Source: Nocardioides sp. JQ2195
GTDB lineage: Bacteria; Actinomycetota; Actinomycetes; Propionibacteriales; Nocardioidaceae
Assembly (NCBI RefSeq): GCF_012272695.1
Contig: NZ_CP050902.1
Location: 3,782,001 to 3,846,000 of the forward strand
Direction: 5' to 3'
DNA length: 64,000 nucleotides
Shown: piece after piece, positions 43,986-52,766 of the stretch
How the letters are laid out: each line of letters begins with the position of its first letter
Numbering within the stretch: the stretch's first letter is position 1
Notes under the pieces: generated by a model
What the model was told of the DNA's origin: nothing
The model's input: the letters and a program-made list of their open reading frames with translations, nothing else
The model's database searches: none
Position numbers and translations under genes: made by a program

Positions 43986-44399
43986 ATGAGCACGCAGACC
44001 CTCACCGGAAGCACCACATCCAGCACCCGCGACACCTCCCGAACCTTCGGCCTGGTTCTCACCGGCCTGGTGTCCCTCTTCCTGGCCGTGGATGCGATCA
44101 GCCACCTGCTCAACGTGCAGACGGCTCAGGACTGGAACCAGAAGTACGGCGCCCCGGGGTGGTTCGCCTATCCGCTCGGGATCGCTCTGACGATCAGCCT
44201 GATCACCTACTTGGTGCCGCGAACCGCCGTGCTCGGTGCTGTCCTGCTCACCGGCTATCTCGGTGGAGCGATGGCAGTGAACATCTTCATCAACGACCAA
44301 GCCGTCTTCGGTGCCGCATTCGCCTTCATCGTGGCCGTGCTGGCATGGGGTGGCCTGTGGCTTCGCGACGACCGGGTCAAGGTGCTCTACACCCGCTGA
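43986..44399 (+). CDS. DoxX-like membrane protein
   Basis: A 137-residue four-helix membrane protein. Start ATG 43986 (MSTQTLTGSTTSSTRDT) with AGGAG six bases upstream, which excludes the long read-back frame. Helices: FGLVLTGLVSLFLAVDAI, GWFAYPLGIALTISLITYLV, AVLGAVLLTGYLGGAMAVNIFI and FAFIVAVLAWGGLWL. The pattern NVQTAQDWNQKYGAPGWFAY is DoxX-like. Role unknown. Divergent from the helicase gene with 150 bases between. Confidence 0.8.
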   Translation: MSTQTLTGSTTSSTRDTSRTFGLVLTGLVSLFLAVDAISHLLNVQTAQDWNQKYGAPGWFAYPLGIALTISLITYLVPRTAVLGAVLLTGYLGGAMAVNIFINDQAVFGAAFAFIVAVLAWGGLWLRDDRVKVLYTR

Positions 44400-44415
44400 C
44401 CGTCGACGCGGGGCG

Positions 44416-45045
44416 TCACCAGGCCAGCGGATCACGCTTCTCGACCTCAGGCTGTGGCTTGGCCCGGCCGGCCAGCAGCCAGGCCGCGAGCCCGCCGCCG
44501 ATCGCCCCGAACAGGTGCCCCTGCCAGGAGACCCCCTCCTGGCCGGGGAGCACACCCCACAGGATCCCGCCGTACATGACCAGGATGACGACACCGAGCG
44601 CGATCTGGCCGACCTTGGCGGCGAAGAACCCGCGCACCAGAAGATGGACCAGCCAACCGAAGACCAGGACCGATGCTCCGATGTGCACCGAGTTGTCCTG
44701 ACCGATCAGCCAGGTGCCGAGGCCGCCGACCACCCAGACGATCGCGGTGACCACGAGCCAGGTGCGCACCCCGGACAACAGGATCACGAAGCCCAGAACC
44801 AGCGTCGGGATCGTGTTGCCGATGAGGTGCCCCCAGCCGGCGTGCAGGAGCGGAGCGAAGACGATGCCCAGCAGACCGTCTGTCTCGCGGGGCCGCACGC
44901 CTTCGGCGTCGAGTCGGTTGCTCATCAACGTGTCGACGAACTCGATCGCATAGAGCAACGCCACGAAGCTGCCGATCACCACGGCGGCCGTCACCCACCG
45001 GGGCGTTGCCTCGGTGGGTGACGTGCGGGGTTCGGGCAGGCTCAT
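44416..45045 (-). CDS. Rhomboid family intramembrane serine protease
   Basis: A 209-residue protein with about six transmembrane helices. The catalytic pair is visible: Ser125 in HIGASVLVFGW and His177 in SWQGHLFGAIGGG. The HAGWGHLIGN motif with conserved His and Asn (HLIGN) is also there. It cleaves membrane proteins within the bilayer; substrates unknown. Convergent with the DoxX gene with only 16 bases between. Confidence 0.92.
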   Translation of the reverse strand: MSLPEPRTSPTEATPRWVTAAVVIGSFVALLYAIEFVDTLMSNRLDAEGVRPRETDGLLGIVFAPLLHAGWGHLIGNTIPTLVLGFVILLSGVRTWLVVTAIVWVVGGLGTWLIGQDNSVHIGASVLVFGWLVHLLVRGFFAAKVGQIALGVVILVMYGGILWGVLPGQEGVSWQGHLFGAIGGGLAAWLLAGRAKPQPEVEKRDPLAW

Positions 45046-45084
45046 GCCGTCAGCCTAGCCAGCGGTCGAGTGCCGGTTCGGCGC

Positions 45085-46380
45085 TCAGTCGACCCGTTCG
45101 TAGATGCCGACTGCGGTCCTGGTGCGGTCGGAGCCTCCCGAACCGATCTCCAGGCGCAAGGACTTGGAATCCAGCGGAATCAAGAACTCCCCGAATCCAC
45201 CGGAACCCTTGTCCCCCATGAACTCCTGGATCTCTCGACCATCCGCGGCGAACCGGAAGGTGGCAATCACCGGAGAGCGGTAGTTCACCATCACGAGGTG
45301 TGGCCCCGCCCCGTTCACCTTCTGGACGACGTCGTCGGTGCCGGAGGTCATGAAGCTCTGCGTCTGGCGCCAGGTGCGTCCACCGGACTCAACGACGGGA
45401 TCGGGCACGAAGCCTGCCAAGGCTGCGTCAACGTCTCCATTGGGGGCTGTGTAGAACGCCTGTCCCAGCCGGAGGTCGGCCAGGTCAGCGGCGTCCACCG
45501 GCTCCTCGCCCTCCATCGAACGCGACACCCACATGCGGACACGGACCTTGTCGCCGGGCTTCCCGAAGCTGCCCCAGTGGGTGACTGTGTAGGAGCCAGC
45601 AGCCGGATCGAACCCGGAGTCGTCGCACGTGCTGCTGTTCCCGAACTCCTGGCCCCTGCCGTCGATCGATGTGTTCACCCAAAGGCCCTTGGGCAGACCC
45701 ATGCAGAGACTCGCCAACCTCACCATCCCGTCAGTCGGGATCTTCACGTCGAAGGTCACCTCGTGAGCCCCCAGGTCCCCGATCCTGGCCTCGACCAGGT
45801 TCCAGGCCTCGACGTCGGACCGGAAGGTGATCCGGTCCTTGGTCACGCCCCGCGGGCGGGCAGCGCCCAGTGAGTACGTCGCCAGAGAGACGTCACCCTC
45901 CGCGCCGGAGACACTGATCGTGGCGGTGTGGCCGGGATGGACGATGTAGAAGTCCTTGAAGGCGTCGTCGGCCGACGTGAAGGGCTCGCCGTCCCGGGTG
46001 TCCACCCGCACCGGGTCGTCGGCACCGACCGCAGTGCCCCACGCGACCAACACGGGCTGGTCGGACCTCGGGATCTTCACCGTCGCCCTGTGCTCGTGCG
46101 TCGTGGTCGACTCGAGCTCGTAGGTGTAGCCGAGCGACTTGATCGTGCTGGGCGCATCGAGGCCGTTGGCCGGCTCGGGCTTGTCACCGGAGTCGGGCAG
46201 GTTCAGGCCGACCGCAATGGCAGCAACCGCCGCCACCACGGCGCCACCGACCACGGCACGACGACGACGGCGTACGCCGCGAACCCGGTCGTGGATCGCG
46301 GCCGCACGGGTGGTGCTCGCCGTGTCGTGCAGGTCGGCGTGGCTGTGCAAGGTCTCGCGTAGGTCTCTGAGGTCGTTCAT
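45085..46380 (-). CDS. Membrane-anchored protein paired with an ECF sigma factor
   Basis: A 431-residue protein. Start ATG 46380 (MNDLRDLRETLHSHADLHD), overlapping the sigma gene stop by four bases. A basic cytoplasmic segment, one helix (AVVGGAVVAAVAAIAVGLNL) and a long extracytoplasmic part rich in beta strands follow. The short N-terminal cytoplasmic domain and the position behind a SigE-family sigma gene suggest an anti-sigma role, but no zinc-binding anti-sigma motif is present. Function of the large outer domain is unknown. Confidence 0.7.
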   Translation of the reverse strand: MNDLRDLRETLHSHADLHDTASTTRAAAIHDRVRGVRRRRRAVVGGAVVAAVAAIAVGLNLPDSGDKPEPANGLDAPSTIKSLGYTYELESTTTHEHRATVKIPRSDQPVLVAWGTAVGADDPVRVDTRDGEPFTSADDAFKDFYIVHPGHTATISVSGAEGDVSLATYSLGAARPRGVTKDRITFRSDVEAWNLVEARIGDLGAHEVTFDVKIPTDGMVRLASLCMGLPKGLWVNTSIDGRGQEFGNSSTCDDSGFDPAAGSYTVTHWGSFGKPGDKVRVRMWVSRSMEGEEPVDAADLADLRLGQAFYTAPNGDVDAALAGFVPDPVVESGGRTWRQTQSFMTSGTDDVVQKVNGAGPHLVMVNYRSPVIATFRFAADGREIQEFMGDKGSGGFGEFLIPLDSKSLRLEIGSGGSDRTRTAVGIYERVD

Positions 46381-46925
46381 CGCTGTGCCCCCTCGTCGGT
46401 GGTGGGGTCGGTGGAGGCGAGCGCGGGGTCGATCCGCAGCTTCGCCAGGGCCTTGCTGAGCTGGCTCTTCACGGTGCCGCGCGAGCAGCCGAGCAGCTCG
46501 GCGGTGTCGGCCTCGCTGAGGTCTTCGAAGTAGCGCAGCACGACTACGGCGCGTTGCCGACGTGGCAGCCGTTCCATCGCCTGCCAGAGGTCGTGGTTGT
46601 CGTCGACCGCGTCGGAACTGCCGGCGCCCGGTCGTTCCGGGAGCTGGTCGGAGGCCAGCTCGCCGTTCCACTTGCGGCGCCACCAGGTGGCGTACGTGTT
46701 GACCAGGATCTTGCGGATGTAGGGCTCGGGGTTCCCGTCGATGCGCGACCACGCGAACCAGGCCTTGGTCAACGCGGTCTGGAGCAGGTCCTCGGCCAGG
46801 GCATGGTCGTGGGTGAGGAGGTACGCCGTACGCAGGAGACCGCTGGAGCGCGCGGCCACGAAGTCGTCGAAGTCGACGCGATCAGTCATCGGCACCCCCG
46901 CCGGCTCGACTCTCATGGTGGTCAT
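46377..46925 (-). CDS. SigE-family ECF RNA polymerase sigma factor
   Basis: A 182-residue ECF sigma factor of the actinobacterial SigE-family subgroup (SACE-type). Region 2 is FDDFVAARSSGLLRTAYLLTHDHALAEDLLQTALTKAWFAW, with YIRKILVNTYATWWRRK, and region 4 is LPRRQRAVVVLRYFEDLSEADTAELLGCSRGTVKSQLSKALAKL. Starts at 46925, 46916 and 46889 (MTDRVDFDDF) are possible; 46889 fits the family. Coupled to the membrane protein gene. The stimulus is unknown. Confidence 0.9.
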   Translation of the reverse strand: MTTMRVEPAGVPMTDRVDFDDFVAARSSGLLRTAYLLTHDHALAEDLLQTALTKAWFAWSRIDGNPEPYIRKILVNTYATWWRRKWNGELASDQLPERPGAGSSDAVDDNHDLWQAMERLPRRQRAVVVLRYFEDLSEADTAELLGCSRGTVKSQLSKALAKLRIDPALASTDPTTDEGAQR

Positions 46926-46971
46926 GCCAGTAGTTACCGACTGGAGCCACCCTCAGGTTGCCCGGGGCTGG

Positions 46972-47721
46972 CTACTTCTTCTTGCGGTTCAGGAAGGCGA
47001 GCATCGCTTCCTTCGCCGCCTCGGAACCGAAGAGACGTCCGCTGAGCGCGGCGAGGTCGTCGCCGCGCGAGTCGATGCGTTCAACCAGGTCACGGGCCAG
47101 CAGCGCCTTGGTCTCGCGCAGGCCCTGGGGCGCACCGGTGACTAGCGCGGCACAGACCGCGGCCACGGCGTCGTCCAGCTCGTCGGCCGGGACCGCCCTG
47201 GTGACCAGTCCGTGCTCGGCGGCCTCGGCCCCGCTGAACGTCTCACCGGTCAGGAAGGTGAGTGCTGCCGCACGCGAGGTCATCCGCGGGATCACGGTCA
47301 GCGAGATGGCGGCCGGGGCCAGGGCCAGCTTCACCTCGGTGAGGGCGAAGGTGGCGTCGTCGCTGGCGATCGCGATGTCGGAGGCGGCCACGATGCCGAT
47401 GCCGCCGGCGCGCACTGCGCCGTACAACCGGGTCACGACCGGCTTGGGGAAGGCCACGATCCTGCGCTGCAGGTCGACCAGGCCGCGAGCGCCTTCCTCC
47501 ATCGATCCGCCCGCTGCCTCGGAGAGGTCGGCACCCGAGCAGAACACCCGGCCCTCGGCGCCGATCACGACCACCTTGACCTCGTGGTCGGCCTCGGCGC
47601 GGTCGAGGCGTTCGTAGAGCTCGGTGACGAGCTGGCGCGACAACGCGTTGCGGTTGTGCGGCGAGTCGAAGGTCAGGGTGGCAATGCCCTCGGCAACGGC
47701 GTACTTCACGAGCTCGGTCAT
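46972..47721 (-). CDS. Enoyl-CoA hydratase/isomerase family protein
   Basis: A 249-residue crotonase-fold protein. Start ATG 47721 (MTELVKYAVAEGIATLTFD). The oxyanion-hole segments are FCSGADLSEA and RLYGAVRAGGIGIVAASDIA. Of the two catalytic Glu residues of true hydratases, one is kept (LTEVKLALAP) and the other is replaced (RAAALTFLTGE, where AMEMxLTG is usual), so it may be an isomerase or another crotonase reaction. It lies between two unrelated genes. Possible fatty-acid or aromatic acid metabolism. Confidence 0.88.
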   Translation of the reverse strand: MTELVKYAVAEGIATLTFDSPHNRNALSRQLVTELYERLDRAEADHEVKVVVIGAEGRVFCSGADLSEAAGGSMEEGARGLVDLQRRIVAFPKPVVTRLYGAVRAGGIGIVAASDIAIASDDATFALTEVKLALAPAAISLTVIPRMTSRAAALTFLTGETFSGAEAAEHGLVTRAVPADELDDAVAAVCAALVTGAPQGLRETKALLARDLVERIDSRGDDLAALSGRLFGSEAAKEAMLAFLNRKKK

Positions 47722-47744
47722 GTCCGCCATCCTGCCGTACGCCG

Positions 47745-48890
47745 TCAGGCGACGGTGCGGGCCATCCGGCGTACGGCTTCCTCGATGACCTCCGGCGAGG
47801 TGCCGAGGTTGAACCGTGCCCACTGGGAGCCGTGCTCGGGGTCGTAGCGCGTGCCCGCGGAGAGCGCGACCCGTCCGCGCTCGAGGAACTCGGTCGCCGG
47901 GTCGGCCAGGCCGAGGGCGCTGCAGTCGAGCCACGCCAGGTAGGTGGCATCGGCCGGCATCAGGCGTACGCCGGGCAGGTGCTCGGCCAGCAGCTTGCCG
48001 AGGAGGTCGCGGTTGTCGTCGATCTCGCCCAGCAGCTGGTCGAGCCACGGCTCGCCGTGCTCGTAGGCGGCGGTCTGGGCCAGGACGCCGAGGTGGTTGG
48101 CGCCGTGGGTGACCACCTCGTGGACCGACGCGAGCCGGTCGACGGCACCTGCCCCGGGGAAGGCCAGCGCCGCCTTGAGCCCGGCCAGGTTCCACGACTT
48201 CGACGCAGAGACCAGCGCGATACCGTTGGCCGCCTCCGGCACGGAGAGGTAGGGAGTGAACTCGACGCCGGGCCGCACCAGCGGTGCGTGGATCTCGTCC
48301 GAGAGCACCAGCACGCCGTGCTCGTCGGCCAGTCGGGCCAGCATCGCCAGCTCGTCACGCGTGTGCGCTGCACCGGTCGGGTTCGCCGGGTTCGCCAGCA
48401 GGTAGGCCGAGCCCGGGCCCGCATCAGCGAACGCGCGGGCCAGGGTCTCCGGGTCGAGGCGCCCCGCGGCGTCGAGGCGAGCGTGGACCGGGCGCCGCCG
48501 CACGGCCTCGACGAAGCCGTGGAAGGAGTCGTAGCAGGGTGGGCTGACCACGACCGCGGCCGTCGGCTCGGTGAGCGTGTGGAGCATCTCCTCGATCCCG
48601 ATCATCACGTCGGGCAGCAGCAGCGCCTGCTCCGGGTCGGGGCGCCAGCCCCAGCGCCGGTCGGCGAAGCCGGTGAACGCATCGACGAAGGGCGGCGCCC
48701 ACGCATAGCCGGTGTCACCGTCCCGGATCGCCCGGGTGACGACGTCGACGACCGCCTCACAGGGACGGGCGTCCATCTCGGCCACCCACACCGGCAGCAC
48801 GTCCGGCTCGAAGAGTCGCCACTTGACGCTGCTCCGGGTCGACCGGAGGTCGTCGAGGCTGCTGCCCAGGATGCGCGTACTCGAGGTCAT
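47745..48890 (-). CDS. PatB/MalY-type cystathionine beta-lyase
   Basis: A 381-residue fold-type I PLP enzyme. Start ATG 48890 (MTSSTRILGSSLDDLRSTRSSVKW). Family signatures: LPVWVAEMDARPC, CYDSFHGFVEA, VSASKSWNLAGLKAA with the PLP lysine, and a C-terminal ARFNLGTSPEVIEEAVRRM. It cleaves C-S bonds in cystathionine or cysteine conjugates. The gene ends 23 bases before the enoyl-CoA hydratase start, so the two may be cotranscribed. Confidence 0.9.
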   Translation of the reverse strand: MTSSTRILGSSLDDLRSTRSSVKWRLFEPDVLPVWVAEMDARPCEAVVDVVTRAIRDGDTGYAWAPPFVDAFTGFADRRWGWRPDPEQALLLPDVMIGIEEMLHTLTEPTAAVVVSPPCYDSFHGFVEAVRRRPVHARLDAAGRLDPETLARAFADAGPGSAYLLANPANPTGAAHTRDELAMLARLADEHGVLVLSDEIHAPLVRPGVEFTPYLSVPEAANGIALVSASKSWNLAGLKAALAFPGAGAVDRLASVHEVVTHGANHLGVLAQTAAYEHGEPWLDQLLGEIDDNRDLLGKLLAEHLPGVRLMPADATYLAWLDCSALGLADPATEFLERGRVALSAGTRYDPEHGSQWARFNLGTSPEVIEEAVRRMARTVA

Positions 48891-48916
48891 GCCAGCATCC
48901 TGCCCCACGAGCCGAG

Positions 48917-48943
48917 CCATCCGGGGACGGGTCCGTTCCGAAT
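48917..48943 (+). promoter_or_regulatory. SigK-type promoter of the Mo-oxidoreductase gene
   Basis: CCATCC (48917-48922), 15-base spacer, CCGAAT (48938-48943). This equals the mycobacterial SigK consensus as I recall it. The -10 box ends seven bases before the ATG at 48951, so the transcript is probably leaderless. Confidence 0.7.
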
Positions 48944-48950
48944 CACCTGC

Positions 48951-50576
48951 ATGAGCAGACTGCGCAGACTTCTCTCCGGCGCCCTCGCGGGCGCACTCGC
49001 CACGTTGTGCGGGATGGCCGCCGGTCACCTCGTCGCAGCGCTGCTGACTCCCTCGTCGTCACCCGTCCTGGCCGTCGGCTCCACGGTCATCGACCTGACG
49101 CCGACTCCCCTGAAGGAGTACGCCGTCCGCGAGTTCGGCACGAAGGACAAGGCCATCCTCGTCGGGAGCGTGATGGCCGTGACGCTGCTGGTCGCGGCCG
49201 TCGCCGGCGTGCTGGCCAGGCGCTGGTTCGCGGCCGGCGCCGGGCTGCTCCTCGTGCTCGTGGCGCTGGCTGGGGCAGCCGCGCTCTCCCGCCCCCTGGC
49301 GACGGCCAGCCACGTGGTGCCCTCGCTCGCCGCGGCGGTGGTCGGGTTGACGGCACTCGCGCTGATGATCCGCCCACCGGGGGCGATCGTCCTGCTGCGA
49401 CGCCTCGACCCGCGCGACACCGGGTCCCCGGTCGGCGGCGACGAGAGCGGCGTCGACGCCGCTGACACCGACCGCGTCTCGAGCGACACCACGGACACCA
49501 CACCCGGGTCCGGCCCACGTGCCTCACGCCGCGTGGTCCTGCTCACCTCGGGCCTGGTCGCGGTCGCTGCGGCCGCCATGGGATTCGCCGGGGAGAAGGT
49601 GATCGCCTTCCGTACCCGGATCGGCAACGTCACCCTGCCCCCCGTCGCCGACCCGCTGCCGCCCCTCCCCGAGGGGCTGGAGGGTCGGTTCAGCGGCATC
49701 TCCGACTTCCAGACCTCCACCGGCAGCTTCTACCGGGTCGACACCAACCTGACCATCCCCGTGGTGCCGGTCGACGACTGGAAGCTGACCATCGACGGCG
49801 ACGTCGACGAGTCCTTCAGCCTCACCTTCGAGGAGCTGGCCGCGATGCCGCTGATCGAGCGGGACATCACCATGACGTGCGTCTCCAACGAGGTGGGTGG
49901 GCGCTACATCGGCGCAGCCCGCTGGATCGGCGTACGCCTGACCGACCTGCTCGACCGTGCCGGCGTCGGCTCCGGGGCCGACCAGGTCCTCAGCACGGCC
50001 ACGGACGGCTTCACGATCAGCACGCCGCTCGAGGTGGTCCGCGACGGGCGGGACGCGATGGTCGCGATCGGCATGAACGGCGAGCCGCTGCCCGCCGAGC
50101 ACGGCTTCCCGGCACGGCTGATCACCCCCGGCATCTACGGCTTCGTCGGCGCCACCAAGTGGCTGACCCGGTTGACCCTGACGACGTACGCCGAGGAGTC
50201 GGCGTACTGGACCGACCGCGACTGGGCGACGGATGCCCCGATCAAGATCTCCTCGCGCATCGACACCCCCAAGCCGTTGGCCAGCCTGAAGAAGGGCCGG
50301 ACGGTGATCGGTGGGGTGGCCTGGGCGCAGCACGTCGGCGTCGGCCGGGTCGAGGTGCGCATCGACGGCGGCGACTGGCAGGAGGCCGAGCTCGGCCCTG
50401 ACGCCGGGATCGACTACTGGCGCCAGTGGTTCCTGCCCTGGGATGCCTCCAGTGGCTCGCACATGCTCGCCGTCCGGGCGACCGGCCTGGACGACGAGGT
50501 TCAGACCGCGGCCCGCATGACGCCGTTCCCCGAGGGCTCGAGCGGCATCCAGGAGATCGTCGTGAACGTGGAGTGA
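48951..50576 (+). CDS. Membrane-anchored molybdopterin-dependent oxidoreductase (sulfite oxidase-like)
   Basis: A 541-residue protein. Residues 1-210 carry four hydrophobic helices and an acidic linker (RRLLSGALAGALATLCGM, AILVGSVMAVTLLVAAVAG, AGAGLLLVLVALAGAA, SLAAAVVGLTALALM), then an extra helix (VVLLTSGLVAVAAAAMGF). The rest is a sulfite-oxidase-type domain: DWKLTIDGDVDESFSL, the Mo ligand Cys310 in TMTCVSNEVGG, WTDRDWATDAPI and a Mo-co dimerisation domain to the end. Family proteins oxidise sulfite or reduce methionine sulfoxide-like substrates; the real substrate is unknown. First gene of the SigK-type cluster. The start ATG sits at the predicted transcription start. Confidence 0.88.
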   Translation: MSRLRRLLSGALAGALATLCGMAAGHLVAALLTPSSSPVLAVGSTVIDLTPTPLKEYAVREFGTKDKAILVGSVMAVTLLVAAVAGVLARRWFAAGAGLLLVLVALAGAAALSRPLATASHVVPSLAAAVVGLTALALMIRPPGAIVLLRRLDPRDTGSPVGGDESGVDAADTDRVSSDTTDTTPGSGPRASRRVVLLTSGLVAVAAAAMGFAGEKVIAFRTRIGNVTLPPVADPLPPLPEGLEGRFSGISDFQTSTGSFYRVDTNLTIPVVPVDDWKLTIDGDVDESFSLTFEELAAMPLIERDITMTCVSNEVGGRYIGAARWIGVRLTDLLDRAGVGSGADQVLSTATDGFTISTPLEVVRDGRDAMVAIGMNGEPLPAEHGFPARLITPGIYGFVGATKWLTRLTLTTYAEESAYWTDRDWATDAPIKISSRIDTPKPLASLKKGRTVIGGVAWAQHVGVGRVEVRIDGGDWQEAELGPDAGIDYWRQWFLPWDASSGSHMLAVRATGLDDEVQTAARMTPFPEGSSGIQEIVVNVE

Positions 50577-50647
50577 TGCGCCACCGCCGATCTCGGGTGA
50601 GCAGGAAAAGGCCGGGAGGCGCATCACAAAACAATTCTCAGAAGTTC

Positions 50648-50674
50648 CAATCCGGTCGACCATCCGCAGCGAAT
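50648..50674 (+). promoter_or_regulatory. SigK-type promoter of the fasciclin gene
   Basis: CAATCC (50648-50653), 15-base spacer, GCGAAT (50669-50674), one change in each hexamer from the consensus. It precedes the fasciclin ATG by 39 bases and would drive sigK and rskA as well. Confidence 0.6.
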
Positions 50675-50712
50675 GACTCCTGAAAGCAACAGCCCCCACG
50701 AAAGGCTCTCTC

Positions 50713-51396
50713 ATGAAGCGCTCCATCATTCGCCAGTCCGGTGTCGCTGCCGCGGCCCTCGCCCTGTCCGTGTCCCTGGTTGCCTGCGGATCCGAGGACG
50801 ACGGCGACAGCACCGCCAAGGGCGACTCGAGCGAGTCGACCTCGCAGTCGAGCGACATGTCGTCCGACGACTCGATGTCCGACGACTCGATGGCCGACGA
50901 CTCGAAGGCCGGCGCTGCTGCCGACACCTTCGGTCCCGGCTGCTCGGCGATCCCGAAGTCCGGTGCCGGTTCCTTCAACGGCATGGCCACCGAGCCGGTT
51001 GCCACCGCGGCCAGCGCCAACCCGCTGCTCAAGACCCTGGTCGCTGCGGTCGGCAAGGCCGACCTCGTCGACACGCTGAACTCGGCCGAGGGCATCACCG
51101 TCTTCGCGCCCACCGACGACGCCTTCGGCAAGATCCCCAAGGCTGACCTCGACGGCGTGCTCGCCGACAAGAAGCTGCTCACCAAGATCCTGACCCACCA
51201 CGTGGTCGCCGGCCAGCTCGGCCCGGACGAGATCGCCGGCAAGCACAAGACGCTCGCGGGTGACACGGTCACCGTGAAGGGCTCCGGCGAAGAGTTCACG
51301 GTCGGTGACGAGAGCGCCGCGGTGCTGTGTGGCAACATCCCCACCGCGAACGCCACCGTCTACGTCATCGACTCCGTCCTGATGCCGGCTTCCTGA
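50713..51396 (+). CDS. Fasciclin (FAS1) domain lipoprotein, MPT83-like
   Basis: A 227-residue lipoprotein. Signal peptide and lipobox end at Cys25 (LSVSLVAC). A Ser/Asp-rich linker (SSDMSSDDSMSDDSMADDS, about 30-70) follows, then the FAS1 domain: LLKTLVAAVGKADLVDTLNSAEGITVFAPTDDAF, LLTKILTHHVVAGQ and the end NATVYVIDSVLMPAS. Mycobacterial homologues MPT70/MPT83 are under SigK control. Function: surface-exposed adhesion-type protein. RBS GAAAGG lies seven bases upstream. It precedes sigK by 21 bases. Confidence 0.95.
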   Translation: MKRSIIRQSGVAAAALALSVSLVACGSEDDGDSTAKGDSSESTSQSSDMSSDDSMSDDSMADDSKAGAAADTFGPGCSAIPKSGAGSFNGMATEPVATAASANPLLKTLVAAVGKADLVDTLNSAEGITVFAPTDDAFGKIPKADLDGVLADKKLLTKILTHHVVAGQLGPDEIAGKHKTLAGDTVTVKGSGEEFTVGDESAAVLCGNIPTANATVYVIDSVLMPAS

Positions 51397-51417
51397 GCTG
51401 ACCGTCCAGGCGACACA

Positions 51418-52026
51418 ATGACACCCATGAGAGGTCCCGTGCCCGTTCCCTCCGGCGACTCGTCGCCGGAGGGGGCGGGTGCGCCCGACCTGGCCGCCTT
51501 CTTCCGTCGCGCTTCCCGCGGCGACGAGTCGGCCTTTGCCGAGCTGTACGACGCCACTGCGGCTCGTGTCCACGGCCTGGTGCTGCGTGTCGTCCGGGAC
51601 CCGGCCCAGGCCGAGGAGGTCACCCAGGAGGTCTACCTCGAGGTCTGGCGCACGGCGTCCCGTTTCGACCCGTCCCGCGGCAGCGCACTCTCGTGGTTGA
51701 TGACCATCGCCCACCGGCGCAGCGTCGACCGGGTCCGCTCCGCGGAGGCGACCAGCCGCCGCGACAGCAGCTACCACGACCAGAGCCAGACTCTCCCCCA
51801 CGACTCCACTGCTGAGGCTGCGACCACCGCGATCGAGGCGCAACGGGTCCGCACAGCCATGCAGAGCTTGACCGAAGTGCAGCGCGAAGCCCTCGAGCTC
51901 GCCTACTTCGGCGGATACACACACACGGAGGTGGCCTCGATGCTCGACTTGCCGGTCGGCACGGCCAAGACTCGAATACGCGACGGGCTGATCCGTCTGC
52001 GCGACACGTTGGGGGTGACACTGTGA
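51418..52026 (+). CDS. sigK: ECF RNA polymerase sigma factor SigK
   Basis: A 202-residue ECF sigma factor. Region 2: DESAFAELYDATAARVHGLVLRVVRDPAQAEEVTQEVYLEVWRTASRFD; region 4: LTEVQREALELAYFGGYTHTEVASMLDLPVGTAKTRIRDGLIRLRD. SigK controls MPT70/MPT83 in tuberculosis bacilli and is bound by RskA. The neighbour set (fasciclin, RskA, FAD-oxidoreductase, DUF1365, CFA synthase, DUF1295) matches the mycobacterial sigK locus Rv0444c-Rv0449c, so the assignment is secure in context. ATG 51427 is an alternative start. Confidence 0.93.
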   Translation: MTPMRGPVPVPSGDSSPEGAGAPDLAAFFRRASRGDESAFAELYDATAARVHGLVLRVVRDPAQAEEVTQEVYLEVWRTASRFDPSRGSALSWLMTIAHRRSVDRVRSAEATSRRDSSYHDQSQTLPHDSTAEAATTAIEAQRVRTAMQSLTEVQREALELAYFGGYTHTEVASMLDLPVGTAKTRIRDGLIRLRDTLGVTL

Positions 52027-52766
52027 GCGACATCCACGCTCTCTCCGGCGCCTACGCCGTCGACGCCCTCGACGAGCACGAGCGCGCGCTCTTCGAGCAG
52101 CACCTGGCCGACTGCGCCGACTGTCGCGCCGAGGTGGAGAGCCTCCGTGAGACCTCCGCCCTGATGGCCGAGATCACCCCGGTTGCCCCACCTCCAGCGA
52201 TGCGTGACCGCCTGCTGGCCGAGATCCGGACGGTTCGGCCGTTGCCTCCCGAGGTCACTCCTCCCACCGGGGGTTCGGGGGTGACCGCGTTGGCGCCCCG
52301 ACGCCGGCGTCGGTTTCCGGCGCTCCTGGCCGCTGCTGCGGCCGTCGTCGCCATCGGCGCAGGCACCACCGTCGCTCTCCAGCCGTGGGACGACGAGCAG
52401 ACCACCCAGCAGCTGAGCGCGGCTGACCAGGTGATCGGCGCCGACGACGCCCAGGAGGTCGGCCTCGACCTTCCCGGCGGGGCCAGGGCCGAGCTGGTTC
52501 GCTCGGTGTCGCTGGGCAAGGCCGTGCTGGTCACCCACGACATGCCTGCTGCACCCGACGACAAGGTCTACCAGCTGTGGTTGCAGTCCCCCGAGGGTGC
52601 GATGGTGCCCGCTGGCCTGATGCCCCGGGGCGCCAACCAGAAGGTGCTGCTCAAGGGTGATGCAGCCGAGGCCACCGCGGCCGGCATCACCGTCGAGCCC
52701 GCGGGAGGATCACAGGCACCGACCTCTGACCCGATCGCGCTCTTCGACCTCGAGCAGGGGGCGTGA
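52023..52766 (+). CDS. rskA: Anti-sigma factor RskA
   Basis: A 247-residue single-pass membrane protein. Start GTG 52023 overlaps the sigK stop (GTGA). The cytoplasmic domain has the zinc anti-sigma motif HLADCADC (H-x3-C-x2-C) near residue 30, a transmembrane helix FPALLAAAAAVVAIGAGTTVAL (about 97-118), and a periplasmic (outside) RskA domain (VLVTHDMPAAPDDKVYQLWLQSPEG). It holds SigK at the membrane until released by proteolysis. The overlap with both neighbours shows operon coupling. Confidence 0.93.
   Translation: MSDIHALSGAYAVDALDEHERALFEQHLADCADCRAEVESLRETSALMAEITPVAPPPAMRDRLLAEIRTVRPLPPEVTPPTGGSGVTALAPRRRRRFPALLAAAAAVVAIGAGTTVALQPWDDEQTTQQLSAADQVIGADDAQEVGLDLPGGARAELVRSVSLGKAVLVTHDMPAAPDDKVYQLWLQSPEGAMVPAGLMPRGANQKVLLKGDAAEATAAGITVEPAGGSQAPTSDPIALFDLEQGA

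Noticed and set aside
43836..43986. Rifamycin-associated element before the HelD-like gene
   Set aside because: Only an imperfect GCAGG...CCTGC dyad is present; the element typical of rifamycin-induced helR was not found.
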